NCBI RefSeq assembly: GCF_030271255.1
Contig: NZ_JASJOM010000008.1
Coordinates: 62,001 to 126,000, forward strand
DNA from: Peribacillus folii
GTDB taxonomy: Bacteria > Bacillota > Bacilli > Bacillales > DSM-1321
Length of the DNA: 64,000 nucleotides
Direction of reading: 5' to 3'
Shown: piece by piece, positions 8,125 to 17,984 of the stretch
Position numbering within the stretch: position 1 is the stretch's first letter
Layout of the letters: every line of letters begins with the position of its first letter
The notes under the pieces: model-generated
The model's database searches: none
The model's input: the letters and a program-made list of their open reading frames with translations, nothing else
What the model was told of the DNA's origin: nothing
Position numbers and translations under genes: made by a program

Positions 8125-9411
8125 TTGCAAATACATGTGGTTAGGCCAGGCCAGACGTTATATGGCATCGCCCAGACATACAGCGTGACCGTCGATCGGC
8201 TCGTGGAATCGAATAAAATTCCTAACCCAAATAATCTTGTCTCGGGGCAGGCCCTTGTCATTCCGATCGTCGGCAGCTATTATTTCGTGCAGCCGGGAGA
8301 TAGTCTCTATTCCATTTCCCAAAAGGTCGATGTCCCTTATCAAGAATTGGCCAATATAAACGGGCTTCCGGAAGGTCAATCCCTCTCCGTCGGATATCGG
8401 CTCTATATACCGGCGCGCAGGAAGCGGACAGCCGAATTCAATGGATATGTCGAGCCCAGGGGTACGACGGTCGCACCGGCCCTTGAAACGGCAGCCAGGG
8501 AAGCAGCGCCCTATTTGACCTACTTAGCTCCATTCAGCTTTCAGGCGCTTCGTGACGGCTCTTTAAAGGAGCCCTTGCTCAATAATTTCCCGGCCATCGC
8601 CAGAGAAAATAAAAACGTGCTGATGATGGTGATCACCAATCAGGAAAATGACCAATTCAGCGATGAGCTTGGACAAATCATCCTGACGAATACCTCCGTC
8701 CAAAACAAGTTCCTCAACAATATCGTCGCGACCGCAAAGAAATATGGATTCAGGGATATACATTTTGATTTTGAATATTTACGGCCGGCTGATAAAGAGG
8801 CCTATAATCAATTTCTCCGTAAAGCCAAGGAACGATTCAAGAAAGAAGGCTGGTTCATTTCCACGGCACTTGCGCCGAAAACCAGTGCGGATCAAAAAGG
8901 GCGCTGGTATGAGGCACATGATTATAAGGCACATGGAGAGATCGTCGACTTCGTGATCATTATGACGTATGAATGGGGATATAGCGGGGGGCCGGCCATG
9001 GCCGTGTCACCGATCGGACCCGTTCGTGATGTGCTGGAATATGCCATTACCGATATCCCATCCAACAAGATCCTGATGGGCCAGAATTTATATGGATACG
9101 ATTGGACCCTGCCTTTCGTACAAGGATCGACGGCAAGGGCCGTAAGCCCTCAGCAGGCGATCCAGCTCGCTGCCGACAATGACGTTTCCATCGAATATGA
9201 CGAAACCGCGCAGGCCCCTCACTTCAATTATACGGATATTGAGGATAGGCAGCATGAGGTCTGGTTCGAGGACGCCCGTTCGATCCAGGCAAAATTCGAC
9301 TTGATTAAGGAATTGAATCTTAGGGGGATGAGTTATTGGAAACTAGGCTTATCCTTCCCGCAGAACTGGCTGCTTATCAGCGATAACTTCAACGTACGCA
9401 GAAGGGTGTGA
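8125..9411 (+). CDS. sleL: Spore cortex-lytic glycosidase, YaaH/SleL type
   Basis: This 428-aa protein has two N-terminal LysM domains (VVRPGQTLYGIAQTYSV, about residues 4-48, and FVQPGDSLYSISQKVDV, about 53-98) followed by a glycoside hydrolase family 18 domain from about residue 110. The catalytic motif is DIHFDFEYL, with Glu as acid/base. This order and length match YaaH/SleL, an N-acetylglucosaminidase that degrades cortex fragments during germination. There is no signal peptide, as in homologues placed in the spore coat from the mother cell. TTG start, with AGGAGGG 7 bases upstream. Confidence 0.93.
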   Translation: MQIHVVRPGQTLYGIAQTYSVTVDRLVESNKIPNPNNLVSGQALVIPIVGSYYFVQPGDSLYSISQKVDVPYQELANINGLPEGQSLSVGYRLYIPARRKRTAEFNGYVEPRGTTVAPALETAAREAAPYLTYLAPFSFQALRDGSLKEPLLNNFPAIARENKNVLMMVITNQENDQFSDELGQIILTNTSVQNKFLNNIVATAKKYGFRDIHFDFEYLRPADKEAYNQFLRKAKERFKKEGWFISTALAPKTSADQKGRWYEAHDYKAHGEIVDFVIIMTYEWGYSGGPAMAVSPIGPVRDVLEYAITDIPSNKILMGQNLYGYDWTLPFVQGSTARAVSPQQAIQLAADNDVSIEYDETAQAPHFNYTDIEDRQHEVWFEDARSIQAKFDLIKELNLRGMSYWKLGLSFPQNWLLISDNFNVRRRV

Positions 9412-9521
9412 ACGCGGCTCAGCCTTTTTGGCAAGCATCAGGAATAATTCAGCATGACCGAGCATAATATTCCATATCGAGCACGAAGTCCAGGTTTGAT
9501 TGGGATATGTGACTCAGACAT

Positions 9522-9555
9522 AAAAGCCTTCCGGAGTTTGCCGGAAGGCTTTTTG
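9522..9555 (+). terminator. Terminator downstream of sleL
   Basis: AAAAGCCTTCCGG pairs almost perfectly with the GC-rich arm that ends in TTTTT. Confidence 0.85.
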
Positions 9556-9641
9556 CCGTGATTCAAAGTTTTCCGCCCTCCCCTTATGAGCCAAGTCTTT
9601 CTTGTCCATACTAAAAGGATCAGCTTAAGGGATGTGATAAC

Positions 9642-10634
9642 ATGATCAGAATCAACCCGTTCAATAATGCCGTGCCCAGAATTCCGCGTTTCATCCGATT
9701 ACTTTCGATAATTGCCTTATTTTTATTTTCCTTCGGGCTATTGATTCACCTGGTCGAGCCCAAGCGGTTCCCGACCTTGCTTGATGGCATCTGGTGGGCC
9801 ATCGTCACCATGTCAACGGTCGGCTATGGAGATTACACCCCGGTGACCAGCCTTGGCAAAATCATCGGCATCATCCTCATTTTATCGGGTGTAGGACTGA
9901 TCACCTCTTATTTTGCACATATTGCAAAAATGTCCATTTCCACGGAACAGCTCTTCCTTACAGGAAGGAAAGACTTCTCAGGCGGAGGACATTTCATCAT
10001 TGTGGGCTGGAATGGACGCTCCAAACGCATCATTCAAAATATCCATGACCGCATGCACCATCAATCCATTGTCCTGATCGACGATACGCTGCAAAAGCAT
10101 CCGCTGCCAAGGACGAATATCCACTTCGTGCATGGAAAAGCGACATTGGATTCCGTTTTGAAGAAAGCGAATGTAACGCAGGCGATACGAGTTCTCATCA
10201 CTGCCGATCTCAAGCAGGACGAGCTGCAAACGGACATGTTTTCGATCTTAACGCTGCTGGCCGTCAAGGGATTGAACCCCGATGTGTATTGCCTGGTCGA
10301 AATACTGACGCATGAACAAAAGGAAAATGCTTTGCGTGCTGGGGCGGACGGAATCGTCGAAACGAATAAATTCGCAAGTGAATTTATGCAGGAGTGCTTA
10401 TCAAAGGGCATCTTCAGGGAAGCGGAAGAGCAAAATGAATGGGCCGGATTGAAAATCAGGCAGCTGCCGCTTCAAGAGGAATGGGCGGAAAGGACGTTCA
10501 AGCGGTTGGGAACGGAGCTGCTGGAGCGGGATATATTGCTGATTGGCATCCTATCAGGAGGCGAGACCGTAATCAAGCCCCCTGCCGATGCGATCGTCCA
10601 TGGCAATGACATCCTGCTCATCATTGATGATTAA
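9642..10634 (+). CDS. yugO: Potassium channel with RCK/TrkA-N domain (YugO)
   Basis: This 330-aa protein has two membrane segments (about residues 20-40 and 68-92) flanking a pore loop with the K+ selectivity filter TVGYGD. Cytoplasmic TrkA-N (Rossmann-type, from about residue 110, FIIVGWNGRSKRII) and TrkA-C domains follow. B. subtilis YugO has this size and layout and is the channel used for electrical signalling in biofilms. It overlaps the convergent yugN gene by 4 bases. GGGATGTG precedes the ATG. Confidence 0.92.
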   Translation: MIRINPFNNAVPRIPRFIRLLSIIALFLFSFGLLIHLVEPKRFPTLLDGIWWAIVTMSTVGYGDYTPVTSLGKIIGIILILSGVGLITSYFAHIAKMSISTEQLFLTGRKDFSGGGHFIIVGWNGRSKRIIQNIHDRMHHQSIVLIDDTLQKHPLPRTNIHFVHGKATLDSVLKKANVTQAIRVLITADLKQDELQTDMFSILTLLAVKGLNPDVYCLVEILTHEQKENALRAGADGIVETNKFASEFMQECLSKGIFREAEEQNEWAGLKIRQLPLQEEWAERTFKRLGTELLERDILLIGILSGGETVIKPPADAIVHGNDILLIIDD

Positions 10635-11035
10635 TGTAATAACAGCTTTTCCAGATCACGGACAAGCGATTTTCCATAAGAGATATAGTTTTCCGGAAAG
10701 TCGGCATCCGGATCTTCAGGTTCGGCAAATTGGTTGAAGGAGGCCGAAAGATTTCCTATATTCCCTTCATCATCAATGCCGTCCTCATACTTATGGGATA
10801 ACAAAAAGGGCTGTAAAAGCTCGACCATCGCGCCATCTTGATCGAGCGAACCATCAATGGCCTTGAACGGGACACGCAGGAATTGGTATCCGTCGCTGTC
10901 ATCCATTTTATAATCGAAGGAGCCGTGGTCATAATCCCATCCACCGCCAATGACATAGCCTTCAGGTTTTAGCTTCGTCTCCAGATCGAATAAGCCGAAT
11001 GTTTTCCCTTCCAACTCAGAAGTAATTTTGATCAT
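10631..11035 (-). CDS. yugN: YugN-like protein
   Basis: This 134-aa soluble acidic protein of unknown function matches the YugN family in length and sequence pattern (YVIGGGWDYDHGSFDYK near residue 27). No catalytic motif is apparent. It sits convergent to yugO, as expected from the B. subtilis order yugO-yugN-yugM-pgi. AAAGAGG lies upstream of the ATG. Confidence 0.85.
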   Translation of the reverse strand: MIKITSELEGKTFGLFDLETKLKPEGYVIGGGWDYDHGSFDYKMDDSDGYQFLRVPFKAIDGSLDQDGAMVELLQPFLLSHKYEDGIDDEGNIGNLSASFNQFAEPEDPDADFPENYISYGKSLVRDLEKLLLH

Positions 11036-11103
11036 AGTAAAAAACCTCTTTCGCTTTTTTCTATTAGCATAACCAAAAAGCGTTTAAAAAAACCGGAATG
11101 GTC

Positions 11104-11445
11104 TTATTCTTCGTTTGCTTGCGCATAGAGCAGCATGGCTGCATCACTGATTTCCAAGCGGTCCTCAAGCCTTTGCGACGTTTCCTCTCCCGTTGTTACC
11201 TCCTTGGATCCGACCCTTTGCAGTTGCTGAAGCTGCCTTTCGATTTGCTGCATTTCCCGCTGCAGCTGTTTGAGCCTCAGCTCCTTTTCTTTTGCATTGT
11301 CATCCGTTTGGTAAACCTGCCGGATATCTGCCTGCAGCTCCGTTCTCCGGTTCTCCAGCTCTTTGATTGCATATGCGAATCGCCTGCTCCAGCTTTCGAA
11401 TAAGCGGAGCTTGCCGTTGATAAAATTTGCATACCTGTTCCCCAC
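11104..11445 (-). CDS. Coiled-coil protein at the yugM position, possible 5' frameshift
   Basis: The 113-aa frame begins at a GTG with no clear ribosome binding site and contains a long Gln/Glu/Arg-rich coiled coil (about residues 26-80, with QLQREMQQIERQLQQLQ). A second frame starts at ATG 11482 behind AAGGAA and reads MVISDTHQEQYESG before meeting a GGGG run at about 11440. With one G fewer the two frames join into one protein of about 125 residues. The intact gene may therefore be 11104-11482 with a one-base insertion or sequencing error. Function unknown; its place between yugN and pgi suggests yugM. Confidence 0.6.
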   Translation of the reverse strand: MGNRYANFINGKLRLFESWSRRFAYAIKELENRRTELQADIRQVYQTDDNAKEKELRLKQLQREMQQIERQLQQLQRVGSKEVTTGEETSQRLEDRLEISDAAMLLYAQANEE

Positions 11446-11506
11446 TTTCGTATTGCTCTTGATGAGTATCGGATATGACCATTAATTTTTCCTTAATGAA
11501 CACAAC

Positions 11507-11560
11507 AAAAAAAAGGGACCGAGCCAGGATGGGCGTGCATCCTGCTTGATCCCTTTTTTT
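11507..11560 (-). terminator. Terminator of pgi
   Basis: A long interrupted stem is capped by an A run on one side and TTTTTTT on the other, immediately after the pgi stop. It can act on both strands. Confidence 0.8.
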
Positions 11561-11561
11561 G

Positions 11562-12908
11562 TTATAAGCGCTTCTCCAGCTCCGCTTTTTTCTCTTCAAA
11601 GCCAGGCTTGCCTAAAAGTGCAAACATGTTCACCTTGTATGCTTCCACACCAGGCTGGTCGAATGGGTTGACACCAAGCAGGTATCCGCTCATTGCACAG
11701 GCCTTTTCGAAGAAGTATACCAGGTAGCCAAACGTATACGCATCAAGCTTCGGAACCGTTACGATCAGGTTCGGAACGCCGCCGTCCGTATGGGCCAACA
11801 GCGTGCCCTCGAATGCTTTATTGTTGACGAATTGCACGGTTTCACCTGCAAGGTAATTCAGCCCATCCAGATCATTATCCGCTTCCTCGATCATGATTTC
11901 ATGGCGGGCATTATCCACTTTAATGACCGTTTCAAAAAGATCGCGACGTCCTTCCTGAACGTATTGCCCTAAAGAATGCAGGTCTGTCGAAAAGTTGGCC
12001 GAAGACGGGAAAATCCCTTTCTGATCCTTGCCTTCACTCTCCCCGAATAATTGCTTCCACCACTCAGAGAAGTATTGAAGTCCAGGCTCATAGTTGATCA
12101 GCATTTCAATCGTTTTCCCTTTGTTGTAAAGGACATTTCGAACGGCGGCATATTGGTATGCCTGATTATCAGCTAGCTCGGAAGAACCGAAATCTTTTCT
12201 GGCACTTTCGGCACCTTCCATCATTTGATCGATGTCCGCCCCGCTTACTGCAATCGGAAGCAGGCCCACAGCCGTTAAAACCGAGTAGCGGCCGCCCACA
12301 TCGTCGGGAATGACGAAAGTTTCGAAGCCTTCCTCCGTTGCCACTGTTTTTAATGCGCCCTTTTCTTTATCAGTGGTCGCATAAATCCTGCCTTTTGCTT
12401 CTTCGACGCCATATTTTTGTTCAAGCAGCTTCCGGAAGATCCGGAAAGCCAGGGCAGGTTCTGTTGTCGTACCTGATTTGGAGATGACATTGATCGAGAA
12501 ATCCCTGTTTTCCAAGAGGTCCATCAGGTCCTGCATATATGTAGAGCTAATATTGTTACCTACAAATAGGATTTGCGGGGTTTTTCTTTTTTCAGAAGGC
12601 AATATGTTATAAAAACTGTGTTGAAGCATCTCAACCGCTGCACGGGCTCCCAAATATGATCCGCCGATGCCGATAACCAGCAGCACTTCCGAATCTTCCT
12701 TGATTTTGGCCGCAGCCTTTTTGATCCTAGAAAATTCTTCTTTATCATAGTTTGCAGGCAGGTCGATCCAGCCAAGAAAATCATTTCCTGCCCCAGTCTG
12801 TTCATGCAGGGAATGATGTGCCACTTTTACGGCATCCTGCAAATACGTTATTTCATGCTCGCCGAAAAACGGCAGGGCTTTTGAATAATCAAAACGAATA
12901 TGGCCCAT
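11562..12908 (-). CDS. pgi: Glucose-6-phosphate isomerase
   Basis: This 448-aa cytosolic enzyme interconverts glucose 6-phosphate and fructose 6-phosphate in glycolysis and gluconeogenesis. Family features are [12 protein letters not shown] for phosphate binding, [11 protein letters not shown] (signature 1 region), the stretch around [12 protein letters not shown] with the conserved C-terminal active-site region, and a length typical of the short Firmicutes enzymes (about 450 aa). The gene follows the yug order and has its own terminator. Confidence 0.97.
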   Translation of the reverse strand: MGHIRFDYSKALPFFGEHEITYLQDAVKVAHHSLHEQTGAGNDFLGWIDLPANYDKEEFSRIKKAAAKIKEDSEVLLVIGIGGSYLGARAAVEMLQHSFYNILPSEKRKTPQILFVGNNISSTYMQDLMDLLENRDFSINVISKSGTTTEPALAFRIFRKLLEQKYGVEEAKGRIYATTDKEKGALKTVATEEGFETFVIPDDVGGRYSVLTAVGLLPIAVSGADIDQMMEGAESARKDFGSSELADNQAYQYAAVRNVLYNKGKTIEMLINYEPGLQYFSEWWKQLFGESEGKDQKGIFPSSANFSTDLHSLGQYVQEGRRDLFETVIKVDNARHEIMIEEADNDLDGLNYLAGETVQFVNNKAFEGTLLAHTDGGVPNLIVTVPKLDAYTFGYLVYFFEKACAMSGYLLGVNPFDQPGVEAYKVNMFALLGKPGFEEKKAELEKRL

Positions 12909-13059
12909 TCAAATTCCTCCTCCAATTGTAACTTTCCCTTTCACTTTATCTGATGTATTTCCCATAATCAAGAACTGGATAAAGTAATTGGTGAATTTTC
13001 CCGATTAATAAATCCGCATTCCCACCTCATGAAGGCGGGAACCGGAACATTTTGCTTGA

Positions 13060-14223
13060 TTACAATGAAGCGCGTAAGATCGCCAGGACATCTTCACGAT
13101 TCAGGATCTTGAATCGGCCGAAATCCCCTCTGCTCATCGCTTTATCGGCCATGACCTCCAGCTGTGAGTCGTCGATGTCATAATCGGAAAGCGTGGTCGG
13201 CGCCCCCAAGCTGCTCCAAAATGCGCGAAGCCTGTCAATCCCCTCAAGCGCCGCTTCTTCATCCGTTTTCCCTTCAGGATCGACACCGAACACCCGGACT
13301 GCAACCTGTTTGAACCGTGAGACGTTTTCATGGAGCACATGCTTCATCCAATTAGGGAACAGGATGGCCAATCCGCCGGCATGAGGAATGTCATATACCG
13401 CCGAAACGGCATGTTCGATATTATGTGTCGCCCAATCGCCGCTGTACCCGACTCCAAGCGAACCATTAAGGGCAATATGCCCGGCATACAGAATTGTAGC
13501 CCGATGCTCATAATTCTCGAGATCTTCCAGCAGTTTAGGCGCCGTTTCCATCACGGTCAATAACAGCGATTCACAGAAACGGTCCTGCAGCGGTGCATGC
13601 GTTTCGGGATGGAAGTACGTTTCGAACACATGTGACATCATATCGACCATTCCGTATACCGTTTGGTTTTCAGGAACGGAAAATGTGTTTTCCGGATCTA
13701 AAATGGAGAATTGCGGGAAAACCAATGGACTGCCCCAGCCGTATTTCTCTTTCGTTTCCCAGTTTGTAATGACAGATCCAGAATTTGCCTCGGAGCCCGT
13801 TGCAGCTAGCGTCAGCACCGTTCCAAACGGCAATGCCGCTTCGACTGGCGCCGTCTTGATGACAAGATCCCATGGGTTGCCGTCATATTTTGCACCTGCC
13901 GCGATTGCCTTTGTAGCATCAATGACGCTTCCGCCGCCGACGGCAAGAATAAAATCGATGTGATGCTGCTTACAAAGGTCCACACCCTTTTGAACGGTAG
14001 AGATGCGTGGATTCGGTTCGACCCCGGCAAGCTCGTGCACCTCGGCATCGATTTCTTCCAAGGCTTTGACCACTTTTTCATATAAGCCGTTTTTTTTGAT
14101 GCTGCCTGACCCATATACAAGCAAAACTTTATTTCCATATGCCGGAATTTCGGATTTTATGCTTTCAAGCTGGTCTTTCCCGAAAATTACTTTTGTAGGA
14201 TTTTTATACGTGTAATTCTCCAT
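13060..14223 (-). CDS. Iron-dependent NADH alcohol/butanol dehydrogenase, YugJ type
   Basis: This 387-aa group III iron-containing alcohol dehydrogenase has the NAD-binding [15 protein letters not shown] near residue 95 and histidine metal ligands in the C-terminal domain ([14 protein letters not shown] and DIPHAGGLA). B. subtilis carries two such genes, yugJ and yugK, at this place; only one is present here. The physiological substrate is unknown; butanal or other aldehydes are the family assumption. ATG 14223 is chosen because AAGGAGAG precedes it; the upstream in-frame start at 14295 lacks support. Confidence 0.9.
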   Translation of the reverse strand: MENYTYKNPTKVIFGKDQLESIKSEIPAYGNKVLLVYGSGSIKKNGLYEKVVKALEEIDAEVHELAGVEPNPRISTVQKGVDLCKQHHIDFILAVGGGSVIDATKAIAAGAKYDGNPWDLVIKTAPVEAALPFGTVLTLAATGSEANSGSVITNWETKEKYGWGSPLVFPQFSILDPENTFSVPENQTVYGMVDMMSHVFETYFHPETHAPLQDRFCESLLLTVMETAPKLLEDLENYEHRATILYAGHIALNGSLGVGYSGDWATHNIEHAVSAVYDIPHAGGLAILFPNWMKHVLHENVSRFKQVAVRVFGVDPEGKTDEEAALEGIDRLRAFWSSLGAPTTLSDYDIDDSQLEVMADKAMSRGDFGRFKILNREDVLAILRASL

Positions 14224-14435
14224 TGGATCTCTCTCCTTTTTATGGCACATCACCCTCTTTTGAGGCTTGGAATACGTCGGCCTGGGCAATGGCAAGTTTT
14301 ATCTTTTCTTCATTATGACCAATGTGGCATATAAATACAAAAAATCCGTCCGGAACTTTTGTAAGGATGTATATTTACATGATGAAAAAGCATGATAAAT
14401 AAAGAACGAACTTATTTTAAAAAGGAGGCTGTACA

Positions 14436-14669
14436 ATGAGTGGAATACAAAGAACGGCACTTGTTCTTACAATAATCGGCGCGATCAATTGGGGATTGAT
14501 AGGCTTTTTCCAATTTGACTTAGTCGCATCCATCTTCGGCGGGCAAGATGCCGCGTTGGCACGTATCATTTATGGACTGGTTGGAATTGCTGGTCTGGTC
14601 AATCTTGGTCTTCTCTTCAAACCAAGTCCTGAAATTTCCAGGGAGCCAGAAACAAAACCAACTCGCTGA
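14436..14669 (+). CDS. yuzA: DUF378 membrane protein YuzA
   Basis: This 77-aa protein has two hydrophobic segments (about residues 6-28 and 38-62), with the family pattern IGAINWGLIGFF and a polar proline-rich tail. It belongs to DUF378; its function is unknown. AAGGAGG precedes the ATG, and a strong terminator follows. Its position next to yugI agrees with B. subtilis yuzA. Confidence 0.9.
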   Translation: MSGIQRTALVLTIIGAINWGLIGFFQFDLVASIFGGQDAALARIIYGLVGIAGLVNLGLLFKPSPEISREPETKPTR

Positions 14670-14684
14670 AAAAGTGAGTAAATA

Positions 14685-14722
14685 AAAGCCGGGCCATGGA
14701 TTATCCTGGCCCGGCTTTATTT
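14685..14722 (+). terminator. Terminator of yuzA
   Basis: AAAGCCGGGCCA pairs with TGGCCCGGCTTT around a short loop, followed by TTT. Confidence 0.88.
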
Positions 14723-14730
14723 CGGCAATC

Positions 14731-14763
14731 AAAAAAACCGGCTGATCAAAAGATCTGCCGGTT
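14731..14763 (-). terminator. Terminator of yugI
   Basis: AACCGGC pairs with GCCGGTT. The A run at 14731-14737 gives a T tract on the minus strand just after the yugI stop. Confidence 0.8.
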
Positions 14764-14772
14764 CAAGAAAAA

Positions 14773-15177
14773 TTATTTCTTGATTAGGTCTTCGCGTTGA
14801 GATTGTTCGATCCACTCTTGAAGTTTGTCTTTCAACGTGTTGAAACCTTCAGTAGATTCGATGTGAGAAGTTGCTTTAACAGAAGCTTGGCGTTTTTTTG
14901 GCGCTTTTTTCGGAGCTTCAGTACGCTCTGGAGCCTCTTCTGTAGCCCGGATTGACAATCCGATTTTTCCAGCAGCTGAATCGATTGAAAGTACTTTCAC
15001 TTTCACTTCATCGCCCACTTTTAAATGCTCATTGATATCTTTAACGAATCCGTGAGTAATTTCAGAGATATGAACTAAACCTTGAGTAGAATCATCTAAA
15101 GCAACAAAAGCACCGTATGGTTGAATACCAGTTACTTTACCAGTAACTACCGCACCAATTTCGAATTTTTCAGACAT
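14773..15177 (-). CDS. yugI: S1-domain general stress protein 13 (YugI)
   Basis: This 134-aa protein has one S1 RNA-binding domain over about residues 5-75 (GAVVTGKVTGIQPYGAFVAL, then GLVHISEI) and a basic, alanine/lysine-rich tail. YugI/GSP13 is a ribosome-associated general stress protein in B. subtilis. GGAGTG precedes the ATG. The upstream 365-base region is AT-rich and probably carries a regulated promoter, though I see no clear sigma-B boxes. Confidence 0.92.
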   Translation of the reverse strand: MSEKFEIGAVVTGKVTGIQPYGAFVALDDSTQGLVHISEITHGFVKDINEHLKVGDEVKVKVLSIDSAAGKIGLSIRATEEAPERTEAPKKAPKKRQASVKATSHIESTEGFNTLKDKLQEWIEQSQREDLIKK

Positions 15178-15542
15178 GGTAACACTCCTATTTTATATAT
15201 ATTTTTTCGGCTTTTCACGCAATAAAAAATTATATCACATAATTGGTAAATAATCAAAGTTAAGTATACCATACTTTTTGGGATTTTACTCATAAAAAAT
15301 GTTTGTTTTTTGGAAATAATATTTAAATAAATAAAATCTTTATATATACCTTATCCTAATACGTTGCAATTAACCTTGGTTTCCTTTTCCACGACAGCAA
15401 AATTTCTATTTTTAGATTAAAATAGATCCCTTTCAAATGATTTTTTTCACAAAACTTACATATTCCTATCCATATTTGCAAGTTATAATATGGTAAAATA
15501 ATGACATATAGAATTAATTACCATAAAAAGGAGTGCCTACCT
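15178..15542. other. AT-rich divergent intergenic region yugI / XRE gene
   Basis: This is a non-coding region of about 365 bases between divergent genes. A TATAAT word at 15484-15489 may be part of the promoter of the XRE gene, but no well-spaced -35 box is seen. No riboswitch, RNA gene or small gene is evident. Confidence 0.5.
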
Positions 15543-15896
15543 ATGTCTAATATCGCAAAGAATATCCGGCAATATCGAGAAGACCATAACCTCACACAGC
15601 AGGAACTGGCTTTGAAATTAAGAATCGGCACCAAAAAGATCGAAAAATATGAATCCGGTGAATCGGTACCAGACACTCAAACCATATTACGTCTATCCAC
15701 GGTCCTTGATATTCCAGCCTCGGAATTTTTGAAGGATGCCCCAGCCGGAAATGCAGCGGCCATTGACGAGGATATCAAAAAGCTAATTGAAGAAATCGGC
15801 ACCAAAAAGGCTGAACTCATCCTAAGGACAGCCAAGGATTTCAGTGAAGAACAAATTCTGAATGTTATGCATACTTTATATAATACACAAGCTTAA
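15543..15896 (+). CDS. XRE-family transcriptional regulator
   Basis: This 117-aa protein has an N-terminal helix-turn-helix (residues 1-60; IRQYREDHNLTQQELALKLRIGTKKIEKYESGESVP) and a C-terminal helical region of about 45 residues that probably mediates dimerisation or ligand response. ATG 15543 is supported by AAAGGAGTG upstream. The target genes are unknown. It is monocistronic, ends in a terminator, and interrupts the yugI-alaT spacing known from B. subtilis. Confidence 0.88.
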   Translation: MSNIAKNIRQYREDHNLTQQELALKLRIGTKKIEKYESGESVPDTQTILRLSTVLDIPASEFLKDAPAGNAAAIDEDIKKLIEEIGTKKAELILRTAKDFSEEQILNVMHTLYNTQA

Positions 15897-16012
15897 TTTA
15901 AAAATAGGTCATGGTATGTGTATTTTTTTTCAACGTGCTGGATATACTATGATTAACACTTTCTATGTTAATCCATTAGATTAACTCTTTTTTTCTAATT
16001 CCCCCTATGGAA

Positions 16013-16051
16013 AGGGATCCGGCTGCGTAATGGCCGGATCCCTATTTTTTT
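16013..16051 (+). terminator. Terminator of the XRE gene
   Basis: AGGGATCCGGC pairs perfectly with GCCGGATCCCT and is followed by ATTTTTTT. It lies between convergent XRE and alaT and may serve both. Confidence 0.85.
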
Positions 16052-16053
16052 AC

Positions 16054-17223
16054 TTATTTACTATGGTTATCCATGAAACGTTCCATTCTCTTCAGCGCTT
16101 CCTGAAGCTGCTCCATGGAGGATGCATAGGAACAGCGGATGTGGCCTTCACCGCTCTGGCCGAACACATCTCCCGGAACGACCGCAACAAGTTCCTCCGT
16201 CAATAGTTTTTCGGCAAATTCCATCGAAGTCATCCCGGTTTTCTCGATGGAAGGGAAGGCATAAAACGCCCCGCCGGGATTATGGCACTCAAGCCCTATT
16301 TCATTGAATGATTTGACGATATAATTCCTTCTTCTCCGATAGCTGCGACGCATATCCTCCACGTCCTGCATTCCGTGCTTCAGGGCTTCCAAGGCAGCAT
16401 GCTGCGCCATCGTCGGCGCACACATCATCGCATATTGATGAAGCTTGAGCATCGCTTCGGAAATTTCCTTAGGGGCACAAACGAAGCCGAGTCGCCATCC
16501 TGTCATCGCAAACCCTTTCGAGAATCCATTGATGACGATCGTCCGCTCAAACATGCCATCAATGGCGGCAAAAGAAGTGAAATGTTCATCATAAGCAAGC
16601 TCGGCATAAATTTCATCGGAAATGACCAGCAAGTCGTGCTTTTTGACGATATCAGCAAGCATCACCAATTCTTCCTGCCCAAGCTGCGTTCCGGTTGGAT
16701 TATTCGGCGAACAGATTAAGACCGCCTTCGTTTTTGGCGTGATCGCCGCTTCGAGCTGCTCGGGAGTCAACTTGAAGTCATCGGCCTTCGAGGTCTGGAC
16801 CGTGACAGGGACCCCTCCCGCCATCGTGACCAGCGGTGCATATGCCACGAAGCACGGTTCGACAACGATGACTTCCTCACCTGGATCCAAGATGGTCCTC
16901 AACGTGATATCAAGCGCCTGGCTTGCACCGACCGTGACGATGATTTGGTCCTCGGGCCGATATGAAACATGGAACTGCTTTTCCATATACCCACTGATTT
17001 CCGCCCTCAATTCATATAAACCGGCATTGGCGGTATAAGAGGTAAATCCCTCCTCCAGGGAGTTGATCGCCGCCTCCCTTACTGCCCATGATGTGACGAA
17101 GTCAGGTTCGCCCACACCAAGCGAGATGACACCCTCCAAATTGGCAGCCAGGTCAAAAAAGCGGCGGATGCCAGATGGTTTAAGCTCTGCAACCGTTCTT
17201 GAAACATAACTCGTTTTTATCAT
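16054..17223 (-). CDS. alaT: Alanine transaminase AlaT (YugH)
   Basis: This 389-aa class I/II PLP aminotransferase carries the substrate-binding SPNNPTG, the SDEIYAELAYD segment, and the PLP lysine in INGFSKGFAMTGWRLG. It starts inside the end of alaR (ATGA overlap), reproducing the B. subtilis alaR-alaT operon in which AlaT is the main alanine-forming transaminase. Translation is probably coupled to alaR. Confidence 0.92.
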   Translation of the reverse strand: MIKTSYVSRTVAELKPSGIRRFFDLAANLEGVISLGVGEPDFVTSWAVREAAINSLEEGFTSYTANAGLYELRAEISGYMEKQFHVSYRPEDQIIVTVGASQALDITLRTILDPGEEVIVVEPCFVAYAPLVTMAGGVPVTVQTSKADDFKLTPEQLEAAITPKTKAVLICSPNNPTGTQLGQEELVMLADIVKKHDLLVISDEIYAELAYDEHFTSFAAIDGMFERTIVINGFSKGFAMTGWRLGFVCAPKEISEAMLKLHQYAMMCAPTMAQHAALEALKHGMQDVEDMRRSYRRRRNYIVKSFNEIGLECHNPGGAFYAFPSIEKTGMTSMEFAEKLLTEELVAVVPGDVFGQSGEGHIRCSYASSMEQLQEALKRMERFMDNHSK

Positions 17224-17720
17224 GGTGACACCACGATCCGCTTATCTTCTTCCGTTTGATCGAAAATCGTGCCATCATGCTTGTATTTTTTCATGATGAA
17301 ATGCGTCGTCGTCGAAATAACGGAGTCGAGCGTCGAGAGTTTTTCGGAAACGAATTTAGCCACATCGTTCATTGAGCGGCCCTCGACAATCACTGAAAGA
17401 TCATAGGCCCCCGACATTAAGTACACAGATTGCACTTCTTTGAATTTGTAGATCCGCTTTGCCACCTCATCGAAACCGACGCCTCGTTTTGGGGTGACCT
17501 TCACATCGATCATCGCCGTGACACCATGGTATTCGTCCACCTTTGCCCAGTTGATGACCGTTAAGTAACGGACGATGACACGCATTTCTTCTAATTTTTT
17601 CAATGTGATTTCAATGTCCGCTTCTGATAAATCAGTCATTTTAGCCAAATCCTTCATATCGATCCGGCTGTTATTTTCAATGATTCTCAAGACTTCCAAT
17701 TCTTCTTCATTCAAGTGCAT
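17220..17720 (-). CDS. alaR: Lrp/AsnC-family regulator AlaR (YugG)
   Basis: This 166-aa protein has an N-terminal winged helix-turn-helix (residues 1-55, LEVLRIIENNSRIDMKDLAKMTDLSE) and a C-terminal RAM ligand-binding domain (about 70-150, VQSVYLMSGAYDLSVIVEG). It activates alaT in B. subtilis. The start at 17720 is favoured by AAAGGGGG 8-9 bases upstream; an extended frame to 17792 has no ribosome binding site. Confidence 0.92.
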   Translation of the reverse strand: MHLNEEELEVLRIIENNSRIDMKDLAKMTDLSEADIEITLKKLEEMRVIVRYLTVINWAKVDEYHGVTAMIDVKVTPKRGVGFDEVAKRIYKFKEVQSVYLMSGAYDLSVIVEGRSMNDVAKFVSEKLSTLDSVISTTTHFIMKKYKHDGTIFDQTEEDKRIVVSP

Positions 17721-17984
17721 GGGAAAACCCCCTTTTGGTTTTTGGCTGGCAGATAGTCTCACGATTGATCTCATTAGGTTCCTATATGACAATAAAAATT
17801 AATAAGTCCTATTCTGTCAGGATAAACTTACACTATTATATCAAAATTGATTGGCGAGCTGTTATAGCATTTGTCATTTTTGCTGGGGATTATTACATTT
17901 ACTGTTATGCAACAGCAGGACCATCCCTATTATTGTAAATCATGGGATTTTATACGCTGCCAATCGCGAGGAAAGAGGACCAAT

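Noticed and set aside
14224-14295. N-terminal extension of the YugJ-like dehydrogenase
   Set aside because: The codons upstream of 14223 are not part of the family N-terminus, and the AAGGAGAG site sits inside them.
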